Below are positions 15,741 to 24,230 of a DNA stretch of 42,482 nucleotides, one piece after another. Below the pieces are notes generated by a model. The model was not told the origin of the DNA. It did not search any database and was given only the letters and a program-made list of their open reading frames with translations. The translations under genes and the position numbers were made by a program. Position 1 is the stretch's first letter; each line of letters starts with the position of its first letter. This DNA comes from Acidobacteriaceae bacterium (GTDB lineage: Bacteria; Acidobacteriota; Terriglobia; Terriglobales; Acidobacteriaceae), in NCBI GenBank assembly GCA_025449575.1, contig JANWJB010000171.1, positions 1-42,482 on the forward strand, written 5' to 3'.

Positions 15741-18700
15741 CTAAAACACATATTTCGCCGCCAATTGCAGTTGGCGTGCATTCCCTTGCTGGGACGTGAT
15801 TCTGCCATATTGCGACGGGGTCTGGATCCTTGTCGAAGGGAGACCCAGATTGACATGATTGAGGGTGTTGAACGTCTCAAACCGAATCTGTAGCTGATGG
15901 CCTTCGTTGTAGGGCATCTTGAAAGACTTGTGCAAAGCCATATCATAGTTTTCGATCCCGGGACCAGTGAGCATATCACGGCTCGTGTCTCCCAGATAGC
16001 CGAACTGTGGTACAGCAAAAGCCGCGGTATTGAACCATTGGTTGATAGTACGATGGGCGGGGGACAGAGGTTCACCGGCAACTCGATTAGGCCGGTCGTA
16101 GGGGCTAAGGTCGGTATCCGAGTTATTCGTAGTCAAGCCAACGTTATAAGGCCGGCCGGTCTGGAAGGTCGCGATGGTAGCGAGCTGCCATCCGCCCAGC
16201 ATCAAGTCAAGCATTTTGGGGGGCGCCCAAAGCTTGCCGGCGCCAATCGGAAGATCGTAGTTGACTGACGCGACAACGCGGTGGCGAACATCGAAATCTG
16301 AGGGTGCATACTCGCACGGAATGCAGAGTTCGTTTTGCGGGAATAGCTGCGATCCCGCGTTGCGGACGCTGCTAGTGTCATCCAGCGATTTCGAGTAGGT
16401 ATACGACCCGATTATGCCCAACCCATTGCTATAACGTTTCGTCACCTTGAAGGCGAACGAGTTGTAGTTGCCATAGCCGAAATCATAAATATCCTGGATG
16501 GTGCCGAAGTTGGGGTACGGCGTGCGAGATGCGATAGAAGTTATCGCGCCGTTGCCGATATACCCCGGGGGTATCGCCCAGTTTCTATCGCGCATCCCAT
16601 AAAGGTGGTGGCTAAGTGTGCCCAAGTATCCCGTTTCGAGAGACAGGCTTTTCCCGAGCTGCTTTTGAATGTCGACAAGGTATACCTGAGTATTGGTCGT
16701 CCTATGATTGTAATCATATGTGAAGGAATAGGGTTTCGATATGAGGGCTGTTCCGCCGGTGCCTATTGCATTGCTCCACTTTATGGTGGGCACACCTAGA
16801 GTACCGTTGTCTGCAAAGGTTTGAAGGCGTCCAGCTAGATTACGCGCTACATCGAACCTAATATTTCCGACCTCTTGGTTGTAGTACATCCCATAGCCGA
16901 CTCGAAACACCCACGAGGGGCTTGGTGAGTAGGAGATGCCAAGACGAGGCGCCCAATTCGTGTAATCGGTTTTCATGAAAGTGTTAGGGTATTGCCCATT
17001 GGCGCACGCCGGCGCAGGATCGACAGGTGACGTATTAGACGTGGACGCAATTTGGCCGGCTGGCGGAGGGGTGACCCAGCGGACATGGATACCTTGATAT
17101 GGATCACTGCAATTGCCCTCACGGAGAAAATACGGCTGGGCGCTGTAAGGCTGCTGCGTTCCGGAGGTGGCGTATAGAGGTGAATCGTTCATATTCACGA
17201 TAAACTCCGTGCCGAGGGTGTCATGCCAAGGGGGAGTCAGCTCATACCGCACGCCTAACTGGAGAGTGAGTGTGGGCGTCACCTTATAGGTGTCGTTGAA
17301 GTAAGCGGACTTAACATTGCGTACATAATTTGCCAACGCTTCTTGTACGGCATAGGTTGACTCGTAGATATCGCCGAGGAGGAAATCGGCGAACCCGGAG
17401 CCGGTCTTGGCAACGACAACTCCCGGGGAGCTAACCTCCGCGGTGGCATTGGCTTGAAAGGAAAAAGCACCGCGGGGGAATGTATTTCCGGCCTCGCCAA
17501 AGGTCTGCGGGTCGTACTCGAAGCCCAAGCTGAAGGAATGTTTACCTTTGACCCAAGAGAGATTGTCGTTGATCGACCAACTGTGATCATTTGTAACGTA
17601 AGGGCCGTCGGAGGAGTCGCCGACGCCGTTATACGGATCTGTGCCGAAACCGCCAATTGCGGGGATTCCCCAATTTGATGGCAGTCCAGCAGGTCCAGCA
17701 GTGAGATTCGGGATCCCGAGCTCAGCTGCCACGTTGGTTTTACCCGCTTCCAACGCGCCAAGCGAATTCCCGAAGTACGTGTACCCAATGCTCGCCACAT
17801 TGACAAGAGTTGGCGTGACGATCCACGTGCTGGAACCCATGTATTGTGTGAAGTTGGTGCTGATGAGGCTACCACTTGTTCCGCCCGGTGATACCAACCC
17901 AGTGGCATCGTTGGTTTCGGTTCCATCGCTGAAGCGGAAAGCCCATTGCAACTTCGCCGACTGATCGTAATCGGCGCGGAGGATAAATCCGTCGTGATCG
18001 CTCGTCGCCTTCGTTCCATAGGGATAGTTTTGTATGAATGCGCCCGGCACTGTAGCCGCATGGTAGAGCAGTTTCTCAATGTTAGCTGAAGTTTTATCAA
18101 TCCTGTCCGGGCAGATGACGTTCAAAACGCCATTGCATTTGAATTGGGACCTGCCTGTGCCATCGGGGTTGCCGGTCGCCGGATCATAGATTGGGGTTAT
18201 CGAAGTCTGAGTGGCTGACTGTCGGTATTGGCTGAAATCGCCATTGAGTACGTCCTGGCTCGGAAATGTAGCCGAACTCACGCCATAACTAATCTGCGAG
18301 TACCATTCTTTGTTGGCCATGAAGAAGAGCTTGTTGTGACCGTCGATGACGTGGGGAATAGTGATCGGTCCGTCAAGCACGAATCCATAGTCGTTGTACT
18401 TGAAAGGAAGAACCTTGATGGGTGTGAGAGTAAAGTTATATCCGAGGGCGTCTGCGTAGTTGTTGCGGAAAAACTCGAAGAGCGCTCCATGATATTGATT
18501 TGTACCGCTCTTCGAGATCACATTGATCTGCGAGGCATTGTGCCCATACTCGGCCGAATAAACGCCGGTTTGCACCTTCATTTCCGCGATGGCGTCGATG
18601 GAGGGCTGCACAACGAAAGTGTTGAAGTCAACGTCGGTGTTGTTGATGCCATCCAAGGTGTAATAGTCATCTACAATGCGCTGTCCACCCACGGAGATCG

Positions 18701-19391
18701 CTTCCGCGGCGCGAGAGCCGCCTAGCCGACCGTTGGCCACACCGACCGGTGGCGAATATGTGCTGGCGTTCGATGAAAGCGCAACGAGACTTAGATAGTT
18801 TTCTCCGTTTATAGGCAACTGGGCGATCGTGTGCGCCTGGACCACCTGGCCGAGGGAGGCGTTTTCTACCTGAAGCAGGGCGCCCGAGGACTGAACCGTG
18901 ACTGTTTGGGTAACCTCACCAACCTGCAGCGTGAAGTCCTGCCGTAGGGCTTGAGAAACTTGCACTTCGATGTTTTGGCTGGTGGCTGTCTTAAAGTCCT
19001 TGTGCGAGGCCTTAACGAGATAACTTCCCGGAGCCACGGCTGCAAAGGTAAAGTCGCCGGAAGTGGTTGAGACGGTGTTGCGCACTGCTCCTGTCGCCCC
19101 ATTGGTGAGGGTGATGGCCGCACCTGGAATCACAGCGCCGGTTGCATCGGTGACGTGGCCCGAAATCGATCCAGAAGCCTGCGCAGACAATCTGGATGGC
19201 CCCGACATCATGGCAAGAAATGTAGCGAAGCCGCATACGACCGAAACGCTGCATCTCTTGAGCAGCGCGAGAATCGTCAGATTGGTCGATGCCTGGCCAC
19301 GCACATCCCCTCCGCCCTGGACCTTGGGGGTTAGAGATGAGGCAACGCCGCCAACGCCTGATACCGCGCACACACTGGGTCTCCACACCAT
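15741..19391 (-). CDS. TonB-dependent receptor with carboxypeptidase-regulatory domain (Oar/SusC-like)
   Basis: The ~1216-residue outer-membrane protein has a long N-terminal extension, a hydrophobic export segment (VSVVCGFATFLAMM, ending RLSAQA) and a carboxypeptidase-regulatory-like beta-sandwich ('GSISGHVTDATGAVIPGAAITLTN...GDFTFAAVAPGSYLVKASH'). A plug domain follows ('IAQLPINGENYLSLVALS', 'YYTLDGINNTD'), then a very large beta-barrel ending in the aromatic 'AAKYVF'. This architecture is expanded in Acidobacteria and is thought to import polymers or oligomers with TonB energy. The ATG at 19391 is chosen because AGGAGG lies eight bases upstream; ATG at 19397 and an upstream start at 19448 are possible. 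It follows the enolase-superfamily gene on the same strand, with a LacI-type operator between them. The ligand is unknown. Confidence 0.88.
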   Translation of the reverse strand: MVWRPSVCAVSGVGGVASSLTPKVQGGGDVRGQASTNLTILALLKRCSVSVVCGFATFLAMMSGPSRLSAQASGSISGHVTDATGAVIPGAAITLTNGATGAVRNTVSTTSGDFTFAAVAPGSYLVKASHKDFKTATSQNIEVQVSQALRQDFTLQVGEVTQTVTVQSSGALLQVENASLGQVVQAHTIAQLPINGENYLSLVALSSNASTYSPPVGVANGRLGGSRAAEAISVGGQRIVDDYYTLDGINNTDVDFNTFVVQPSIDAIAEMKVQTGVYSAEYGHNASQINVISKSGTNQYHGALFEFFRNNYADALGYNFTLTPIKVLPFKYNDYGFVLDGPITIPHVIDGHNKLFFMANKEWYSQISYGVSSATFPSQDVLNGDFSQYRQSATQTSITPIYDPATGNPDGTGRSQFKCNGVLNVICPDRIDKTSANIEKLLYHAATVPGAFIQNYPYGTKATSDHDGFILRADYDQSAKLQWAFRFSDGTETNDATGLVSPGGTSGSLISTNFTQYMGSSTWIVTPTLVNVASIGYTYFGNSLGALEAGKTNVAAELGIPNLTAGPAGLPSNWGIPAIGGFGTDPYNGVGDSSDGPYVTNDHSWSINDNLSWVKGKHSFSLGFEYDPQTFGEAGNTFPRGAFSFQANATAEVSSPGVVVAKTGSGFADFLLGDIYESTYAVQEALANYVRNVKSAYFNDTYKVTPTLTLQLGVRYELTPPWHDTLGTEFIVNMNDSPLYATSGTQQPYSAQPYFLREGNCSDPYQGIHVRWVTPPPAGQIASTSNTSPVDPAPACANGQYPNTFMKTDYTNWAPRLGISYSPSPSWVFRVGYGMYYNQEVGNIRFDVARNLAGRLQTFADNGTLGVPTIKWSNAIGTGGTALISKPYSFTYDYNHRTTNTQVYLVDIQKQLGKSLSLETGYLGTLSHHLYGMRDRNWAIPPGYIGNGAITSIASRTPYPNFGTIQDIYDFGYGNYNSFAFKVTKRYSNGLGIIGSYTYSKSLDDTSSVRNAGSQLFPQNELCIPCEYAPSDFDVRHRVVASVNYDLPIGAGKLWAPPKMLDLMLGGWQLATIATFQTGRPYNVGLTTNNSDTDLSPYDRPNRVAGEPLSPAHRTINQWFNTAAFAVPQFGYLGDTSRDMLTGPGIENYDMALHKSFKMPYNEGHQLQIRFETFNTLNHVNLGLPSTRIQTPSQYGRITSQQGNARQLQLAAKYVF

Positions 19392-19493
19392 AGTCATGAC
19401 CTCCTCGGAAATGCAGCCTTTTCGAGTTCGCTTTAACAAGCCCCGCACTTCCTAGGGAAGAACTCTATGCGGGACCGGACAACGTCCAAATGG

Positions 19494-19509
19494 GGGTAAA
19501 CGCTTACCC
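19494..19509. promoter_or_regulatory. LacI/GalR-type operator upstream of the TonB receptor gene
   Basis: GGGTAAACGCTTACCC has perfect 6-base half-sites (GGGTAA and TTACCC) around a CG centre, the form of LacI/GalR-family operators (TAAnCGnTTA). It lies about 103 bp upstream of the receptor start on the minus strand. No LacI-family gene is in the window. Confidence 0.6.
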
Positions 19510-19644
19510 GAACTTACTGACCACCTGCACTGCAGGGCCTTCAATCCACCTACTCCCGGCTTGAAGCCCTCCTACTCCAACCCCACCACCACGTGCACGC
19601 CGTAAGTCCTCGTGGAATCGCGATGCCTTCAAAGGGTCAAAGGC

Positions 19645-20955
19645 CTAGCCCCACCACGTCTCACCTTCCATCAAGTGCTTCATAGCGACGTCTTTGTTGA
19701 TTTCCACTCCTAAACCCGGCTTATCGGAAAGCTGGATATGGCCGTCTTGTATCAGCTCGCGGTCATATGTGATCACATCTGTTTCGCCGGCTCTCGGCCC
19801 GTTCTTGAAGTCGAAGGTCTCATGCCCGAGGAAGTCCGCCATCGCAGCCGCGCAGTTGGCCGAGGCAATGGTAGCCACCGGTCCCATCACGTTGTGCGTG
19901 GCGACTGGGATGTTGTAGACGTACGCCAAGTCGGCGATCCGCTTGGCTTCCAGCAGCCCGCCGGCCATGGAGATATCGATCTCGATGATGTCCACGCCCC
20001 CGTTGGTGATGAACGGCAGAAAATCGCGCCGGGTATAAAGATTCTCTCCAGTCAGAATTGGAGAAGGCGAAGCTGCGGTAAGCCTGACCCACTGGTCTGT
20101 ATAGTTCGGCGGCATGGGATCTTCAATCCACCAGGGTCGGATCGGCGCCACCGCCCTGGCCACCCGCAGAGCATTGATGTAATCGAGCTCCCAGTGGAAA
20201 TGCACGGCGATCTCGAAGTAAGGGCCCGCGGCTTCACGGATGTTCGTGTATTCCTGGACCAGCACGTCGAGTTCTTTGTTGGACAACTCGCGGTTCAAGG
20301 CTTCTCCACCCGGCCGCCTCAAAATCCTGTGGCACTTTGCAGCCGTCCACCCCTGGACTGAGCCTTTGATGTAGTTCACCCACTCCTTGCACGAAGCGGG
20401 GTCCAGAGGATTGCGCGGCTGGTTGGTCCAATAGGCGCGAACCTTGTCAGTGAATGCGCCGCCGGCCAGAATCTTGCGCACGGGCATTCCCAGCAATTTG
20501 CCTGTCAGATCCCAAAGCGCAACTTCGCAACCCGTGACGGCATGCATTCCGGCGCCGTGGTAACCACCGAGGTACGAAGTCCTCCATGCCATCTGCGTCG
20601 TCAGCTTGTCGATGTCGAAGGGATCCTGACCTATCAGCATCGTGCGGAACGCGTTCAGGACAGTGTCTTTCGCTCCGAGGCCGGTGATATCGTGATGACA
20701 CTCTCCGATTCCATGCACGCCTGCATCGGTTTCGATCTTCACCAGAGGCATCTCGTGCGCAAACCTGCTCATTTTGAGCCGCATCACCTTTACGTCGGTG
20801 ATCTTTACCCTTTTGCGCTCCGGGTCAGCTACCTTGAAGAAGTAAGGGACAACAGCGCCGGCGGGAGCCGCCAACGCGAACGCTTTGGAGTAAGGGATCA
20901 GGGCGCCGGCGGGAGCCGCCAGCGCGAGCGTTTTCAGGAACTCGCGACGATACAT
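19645..20955 (-). CDS. Tat-exported enolase-superfamily enzyme (mandelate racemase/muconate lactonizing type)
   Basis: The 436-residue protein starts with a twin-arginine signal (MYRREFLKTLALA) containing a 16-residue duplication. The mature part shows the two domains of the mandelate racemase family: a capping domain ('VKIETDAGVHGIGECHH...') and a barrel. Barrel landmarks are 'VQGWTAAKCHRI' (catalytic Lys strand), the first metal-ligand strand 'FEIAVHFHWELD', the second 'WWIEDPMPPNY' (Glu), the third 'LTGENLYTR' (Glu), and 'YNIPVATHNVMGPV'. Most relatives are sugar-acid dehydratases. The first strand usually reads VDxHW with Asp as a metal ligand; here it reads VHFHW, so the ligand is replaced by His. 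The start has GGAGG four bases upstream. A sigma-54 promoter lies about 150 bp upstream and the activator gene is divergent. Substrate not predictable. Confidence 0.88.
   Translation of the reverse strand: MYRREFLKTLALAAPAGALIPYSKAFALAAPAGAVVPYFFKVADPERKRVKITDVKVMRLKMSRFAHEMPLVKIETDAGVHGIGECHHDITGLGAKDTVLNAFRTMLIGQDPFDIDKLTTQMAWRTSYLGGYHGAGMHAVTGCEVALWDLTGKLLGMPVRKILAGGAFTDKVRAYWTNQPRNPLDPASCKEWVNYIKGSVQGWTAAKCHRILRRPGGEALNRELSNKELDVLVQEYTNIREAAGPYFEIAVHFHWELDYINALRVARAVAPIRPWWIEDPMPPNYTDQWVRLTAASPSPILTGENLYTRRDFLPFITNGGVDIIEIDISMAGGLLEAKRIADLAYVYNIPVATHNVMGPVATIASANCAAAMADFLGHETFDFKNGPRAGETDVITYDRELIQDGHIQLSDKPGLGVEINKDVAMKHLMEGETWWG
20830..20925 (-). repeat. 48-bp in-frame tandem duplication in a Tat signal peptide
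   Basis: Residues 11-26 (ALAAPAGALIPYSKAF) are repeated with small changes in the next 16 residues (ALAAPAGAVVPY...). The duplication doubles the hydrophobic region after the RR motif. Confidence 0.85.
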
Positions 20956-21087
20956 CTATCCTCCAGATCTCCGAACGGCCAAGCCCGGTACTCGCTGGCG
21001 ACAGCCGGGAGTCAGCTTTTGACGGATGTGCATTCCTGCCGTTTTTGCAAGCAACATTGCTCACGCGGCGTGCTTTGCCACTGAAGA

Positions 21088-21101
21088 AACATCCGGATGT
21101 T
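21088..21101. promoter_or_regulatory. 14-bp perfect palindrome at the predicted sigma-54 transcription start
   Basis: AACATCCGGATGTT is perfectly palindromic and lies just downstream of the start site expected from the -12 element at 21115-21116 (about 21103). This is where a repressor would block transcription; no protein is assigned. Confidence 0.45.
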
Positions 21102-21113
21102 CATGTGTCGTAA

Positions 21114-21129
21114 GGCAATTGGCGTGCCA
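21114..21129 (-). promoter_or_regulatory. Sigma-54 (-24/-12) promoter for the enolase-superfamily gene
   Basis: Read on the minus strand, TGGCACGCCAATTGCC matches the sigma-54 consensus TGGCAC-N5-TTGC, with exactly 10 bases between the GG and GC doublets. It points at the enolase-superfamily gene (start 20955) and implies a leader of about 150 nt. Confidence 0.85.
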
Positions 21130-21189
21130 TCTGGGAACTCTATTGAAAGTGCCATGGTTTCAATGAGAGACGACGGAAGGATTTTCTTT

Positions 21190-21210
21190 TCTGTTCATCG
21201 CGGGAACAGA
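21190..21210. promoter_or_regulatory. Upstream activator site 1 (inverted repeat)
   Basis: TCTGTTC and GAACAGA are a perfect 7-base inverted repeat separated by 7 bases, centred at 21200, about 97 bp upstream of the predicted sigma-54 start site. Its core TGTTC-N7-GAACA recurs 32 bp away. Confidence 0.7.
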
Positions 21211-21223
21211 GTGCGTGGCAGAT

Positions 21224-21240
21224 TGTTTCGTTTCGGAACA
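21224..21240. promoter_or_regulatory. Upstream activator site 2 (inverted repeat)
   Basis: TGTTT-N7-GAACA, centred at 21232, has one mismatch from site 1 and the same 7-base spacer. It ends one base before the -35 of the regulator's own promoter, so occupancy could also repress the regulator gene. Confidence 0.65.
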
Positions 21241-21241
21241 C

Positions 21242-21270
21242 TTGACAATTGCTCTAACCACCGGTATACA
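21242..21270 (+). promoter_or_regulatory. Sigma-70 promoter for the regulator gene
   Basis: A perfect -35 TTGACA (21242-21247), a 17-base spacer and a -10-like TATACA (21265-21270). Transcription would start near 21277, about 75 bases before the regulator ATG. Confidence 0.7.
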
Positions 21271-21352
21271 TTCTGCTCATCCGACGTACCGCCGCAGAGA
21301 TTTTCATTAAAGGTCGGGTTTTGATTGAGACTTGCGGGCGAGGCCGCGGCGA

Positions 21353-23278
21353 ATGGCATTCACAGCAGATCACTTGGTGCATGCTCGCGTCCAGCTTGAG
21401 CGCTACCAATCCATAGCCCTGTCGAGCGATCTCTTGCGAAGCGAGATTCGCGACTCCTGGCGGCGATGCCTCGACGCCGGGCTAGACCCCGTCCAGCAGC
21501 CAAAGCAAGTTGACTTAACGTCTCGGGAGCTGGGCACTTTAATCGAGCAAAATCCTTACCTTGTGAATCTGGCCAAACTTGAGCTTTGCAAGCTGCAAAG
21601 ACAGCTCGCGGGGAATGATTGCGTTCTCGGTTTTGCCAATCGCGAAGCAATTCTGCTCGACTACGTCTATTCAAATTTATCGGTGCGCGCAGCCGCGAAA
21701 GCGCTGCCGGGCTCCTGTTGGAGCGAGGGTTTCCGCGGTACGAATGCGATCGGCACAGCGGCTTTTACCCGGACTCCGGTGTTCGTGGAATCATCGGAGC
21801 ATTTTCTGCGTTCTTACGGGATGCTTACCTGTGCGGCTGTGCCAGTGATGGACCCGGATGCGGAGCTAGTCGGCATCCTTCACAAATCTTCGGATTGCGG
21901 GTTTCGGCAACAACATACGATCTCGCTCCTTTGCATGTCCGCGCTGCACATCGAGGCTGAGCTTTTTCGGGAACGATATCGTTCTGAAATCGTTCTTCAG
22001 CTCCACAGCCGCAATGAATTCGTCAACACATGCAATGCCGGCCTCATCGCGCTCGATGCAGAAGGCAGAATTTTATGCGGCAATCGGCAGGCCGGGTTGT
22101 TTCTTGAAGGGTTGCCGGTCGAAGCCGGCCGCCATTTCGACGAGATCTTTCGCGTCAACTTTCGCAGCTTCGTCGCCCGTCCGCAGCTCGCCGCCGATCT
22201 CGCGGAACTCACTGATGTCAAGGGAAGCTGCTTCAGCGTTCGCGCGCGTCATCCGGGAAGGATCCCCCAGACGACGGCTTCCCCGCGAGCAACGACGAAG
22301 AGCGTGGCGGAACTCCCTTCGCCCGGCTTTGTATGTGAAGACCCCGTGGTGTCACACGCCGTCTCGATGGCCAAACGCGCTGTTGAAATGTGCGTCCCCA
22401 TTCTCCTCCGCGGTGAGACTGGGACGGGCAAAGAGATGCTTGCGCAACACGTGCACCGTCTCAGTCGCCGGAGCGGGCGGTTCGTCGCCATAAATTGTGC
22501 GGCGGTTCCGGAAAGCCTCATGGAGGCCGAGCTCTTTGGGTATCGAGAAGGAGCCTTTACGGGGGCGCACAGCGGCGGGGCCGTGGGCCTCATCCTCCAG
22601 GCCGACAAAGGCACGCTCTTCCTGGATGAAATCGGAGACATGCCGATAAGCCTGCAGCCGTCGATTCTTCGTTTTCTCGACAGCTGGACGGTACGGCCGA
22701 TTGGGTCGGTCAAAGAGCAGAAAGTCGACATCCAACTCGTGACGGCCACAAACTGCGATTTGGAGCAGGCGATCGCTGACCGGCGATTTCGACAAGATCT
22801 GCTGTACCGCATCAACGGCGTTGAGATCTTTCTTCCCCCACTCCGCAATCGATCCGATTTCGATCAGATTGTGCGGGATCTGCTGGGCCAGGTCGCACCT
22901 CATCTCCGGATCGCGGAGGACACCTTACGCCTCTTACAAGGGCAGCCCTGGGATGGAAACATGCGAGAATTGCGCAACATCCTTATCCGGTCAGCGCTGA
23001 CCTGCGATGGGCCTTGTCTTTCTGCGGAAGTGGTTGAGCACCTTCTACCCAGGCGCCTAAAGACGCAAAGCGGAGTTCACCGCGGAGCATCTACACTTCT
23101 CGACCTGCGCCGCGAAGCCGTTCTCGACGCTTACGGAAGAAATAACGGCAATATTTCAAAAGCCGCACGAAGCCTCTCCGTTTCCCGAAACACGCTCTAC
23201 CGGGAGCTGCGGCAAGCAGGTTTGATCGACAGCGACGCCCCAGGCTCAGCTTCCCGACGAACGCAGCGGCCGAACTGA
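21353..23278 (+). CDS. AcoR-like sigma-54-dependent transcriptional activator
   Basis: The 641-residue protein has an AcoR-type N-terminal region with a GAF domain ('GFRGTNAIGTAAFTRTPVFVESSEHF...CAAVPVMD') at about 50-190, and a PAS-like segment ('FVNTCNAGLIALDAEGRILCGNRQA') near 225-300. The AAA+ domain (about 330-560) has Walker A 'GETGTGKE' from Gly 354, the sigma-54-contacting loop 'GAFTGA' at 400-405, and Walker B with Asp 425/Glu 426 in 'LFLDEIGD'. A Fis-type helix-turn-helix ('NGNISKAARSLSVSRNTLYRELRQAG') lies near 597-622. All activator motifs are intact. I start at the ATG at 21353 (GAGG nine bases upstream) rather than TTG at 21332. The effector binding the GAF/PAS part is unknown; the divergent sigma-54 promoter makes the enolase/TonB genes its likely target. 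Confidence 0.93.
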   Translation: MAFTADHLVHARVQLERYQSIALSSDLLRSEIRDSWRRCLDAGLDPVQQPKQVDLTSRELGTLIEQNPYLVNLAKLELCKLQRQLAGNDCVLGFANREAILLDYVYSNLSVRAAAKALPGSCWSEGFRGTNAIGTAAFTRTPVFVESSEHFLRSYGMLTCAAVPVMDPDAELVGILHKSSDCGFRQQHTISLLCMSALHIEAELFRERYRSEIVLQLHSRNEFVNTCNAGLIALDAEGRILCGNRQAGLFLEGLPVEAGRHFDEIFRVNFRSFVARPQLAADLAELTDVKGSCFSVRARHPGRIPQTTASPRATTKSVAELPSPGFVCEDPVVSHAVSMAKRAVEMCVPILLRGETGTGKEMLAQHVHRLSRRSGRFVAINCAAVPESLMEAELFGYREGAFTGAHSGGAVGLILQADKGTLFLDEIGDMPISLQPSILRFLDSWTVRPIGSVKEQKVDIQLVTATNCDLEQAIADRRFRQDLLYRINGVEIFLPPLRNRSDFDQIVRDLLGQVAPHLRIAEDTLRLLQGQPWDGNMRELRNILIRSALTCDGPCLSAEVVEHLLPRRLKTQSGVHRGASTLLDLRREAVLDAYGRNNGNISKAARSLSVSRNTLYRELRQAGLIDSDAPGSASRRTQRPN

Positions 23279-23306
23279 AACCAGCAGCCCACTGCCGGGC
23301 GATGCT

Positions 23307-24230
23307 CTAAGGAGCGCCCGAGGTGTCTTCGGAAGGAACGGGAGTCGCAGGCGGCTGCTGGCTCTGAGCAGGCTGGCCCGTCTTGTTGGTCACATCCTGG
23401 CCCTGAAAGATCAGCTTGACTGTCGAGCGGAACTGCTTGTAGTTGGTGTAGCGGCAGATCTCGCGAATGTGTACATCTTCGCCCATGGAGCCGTTGCCGC
23501 CGGTAAAGTGCAGTATGGCGTCGGCCTTGGTATAGACCGGAAACCAATATTTTCCATCCACCTGCTGGCGATACGTGGTGAACGGCGGCGAAAGATCCTC
23601 ATGCCCCTTGCGGGTATCGTCGGGAACGTTTTTGCCACTGGTGATTACGATCTGCAGATCCTTCTGGTCCACCCAGATGCGTCCTTGGAAATAGCGGTGG
23701 TTCTTCTCTATCGCCTTGGGACCGACATCGAAGACATAGGTTTCCACCTGATCGACTTTTTGCTTCCCGACAAAGGTGAGGTTGTACTGGCTGATGTCCT
23801 CGGTCGTGAGCACAAAGGGCAGCCGATGCTCAATGTCGGACATGTCGGAGGGCGACATTGAAATTCGCTGAAGGGTGTTGGGGGGAGCAAAGGTCACATG
23901 CTCAACTTTGCGCCCTCGGTCGTCATAGGAGATCTGGACCACTTCCCGGTATTGGCCATCGGCCTTGCCGTCACTGTCGATGGTTTCGACCGTGACATCC
24001 CGCTGATACGTGTAATTGTTGAGCGCCTCTCGGAATTCGGTTTCCTTGGCGGCGAATTCCTGAATGATTGTTTGCGGCGGAATACTAGGCGCGCTGGTAT
24101 CGATCGGGCCGTATCCCTGGTCGGGGCGGGCGGGGGTTGAGAGGCTTTGAGCCCCGGCGGGCAACGCTAGCAGCGAGGCCAAACCGAGCAAAAAAAGCAG
24201 TAGTGCGAATCCTCGGCTCCCTCGAGGCAT
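23307..24230 (-). CDS. Secreted protein of unknown function (acidobacterial conserved)
   Basis: The 307-residue product has a clear Sec signal peptide (MPRGSRGFALLLFLLGLASLLALPAGAQS, residues 1-27). The mature part has a helix ('FAAKETEFREALNNYTYQRDVTVETID') followed by alternating beta-strands: 'VEHVTFAPPNTLQRISMSP', 'LPFVLTTEDISQYNLTFVGKQKVDQVETYVFDVGPK', 'RYFQGRIWVDQKDLQIVITSGKNVP', 'TYRQQVDGKYWFPVYTKADAILHF'. The layout resembles the half-barrel of LolA/outer-membrane lipoprotein-sorting proteins, but no diagnostic motif proves it. I recall similar proteins being common in Acidobacteria. A Pro/Gln/Ser-rich tail ends it. The ATG at 24230 has GGAGG five bases upstream; the frame runs upstream to 24563 but that part looks non-coding. 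It is convergent with the sigma-54 regulator, 28 bp apart. Confidence 0.75.
   Translation of the reverse strand: MPRGSRGFALLLFLLGLASLLALPAGAQSLSTPARPDQGYGPIDTSAPSIPPQTIIQEFAAKETEFREALNNYTYQRDVTVETIDSDGKADGQYREVVQISYDDRGRKVEHVTFAPPNTLQRISMSPSDMSDIEHRLPFVLTTEDISQYNLTFVGKQKVDQVETYVFDVGPKAIEKNHRYFQGRIWVDQKDLQIVITSGKNVPDDTRKGHEDLSPPFTTYRQQVDGKYWFPVYTKADAILHFTGGNGSMGEDVHIREICRYTNYKQFRSTVKLIFQGQDVTNKTGQPAQSQQPPATPVPSEDTSGAP

Noticed and set aside
21151-21170. A second -24/-12 promoter around the AGTGCCATGG segment (minus strand TGGCACT).
   Set aside because: The TGGCAC half is present but no TTGC follows at the required spacing.
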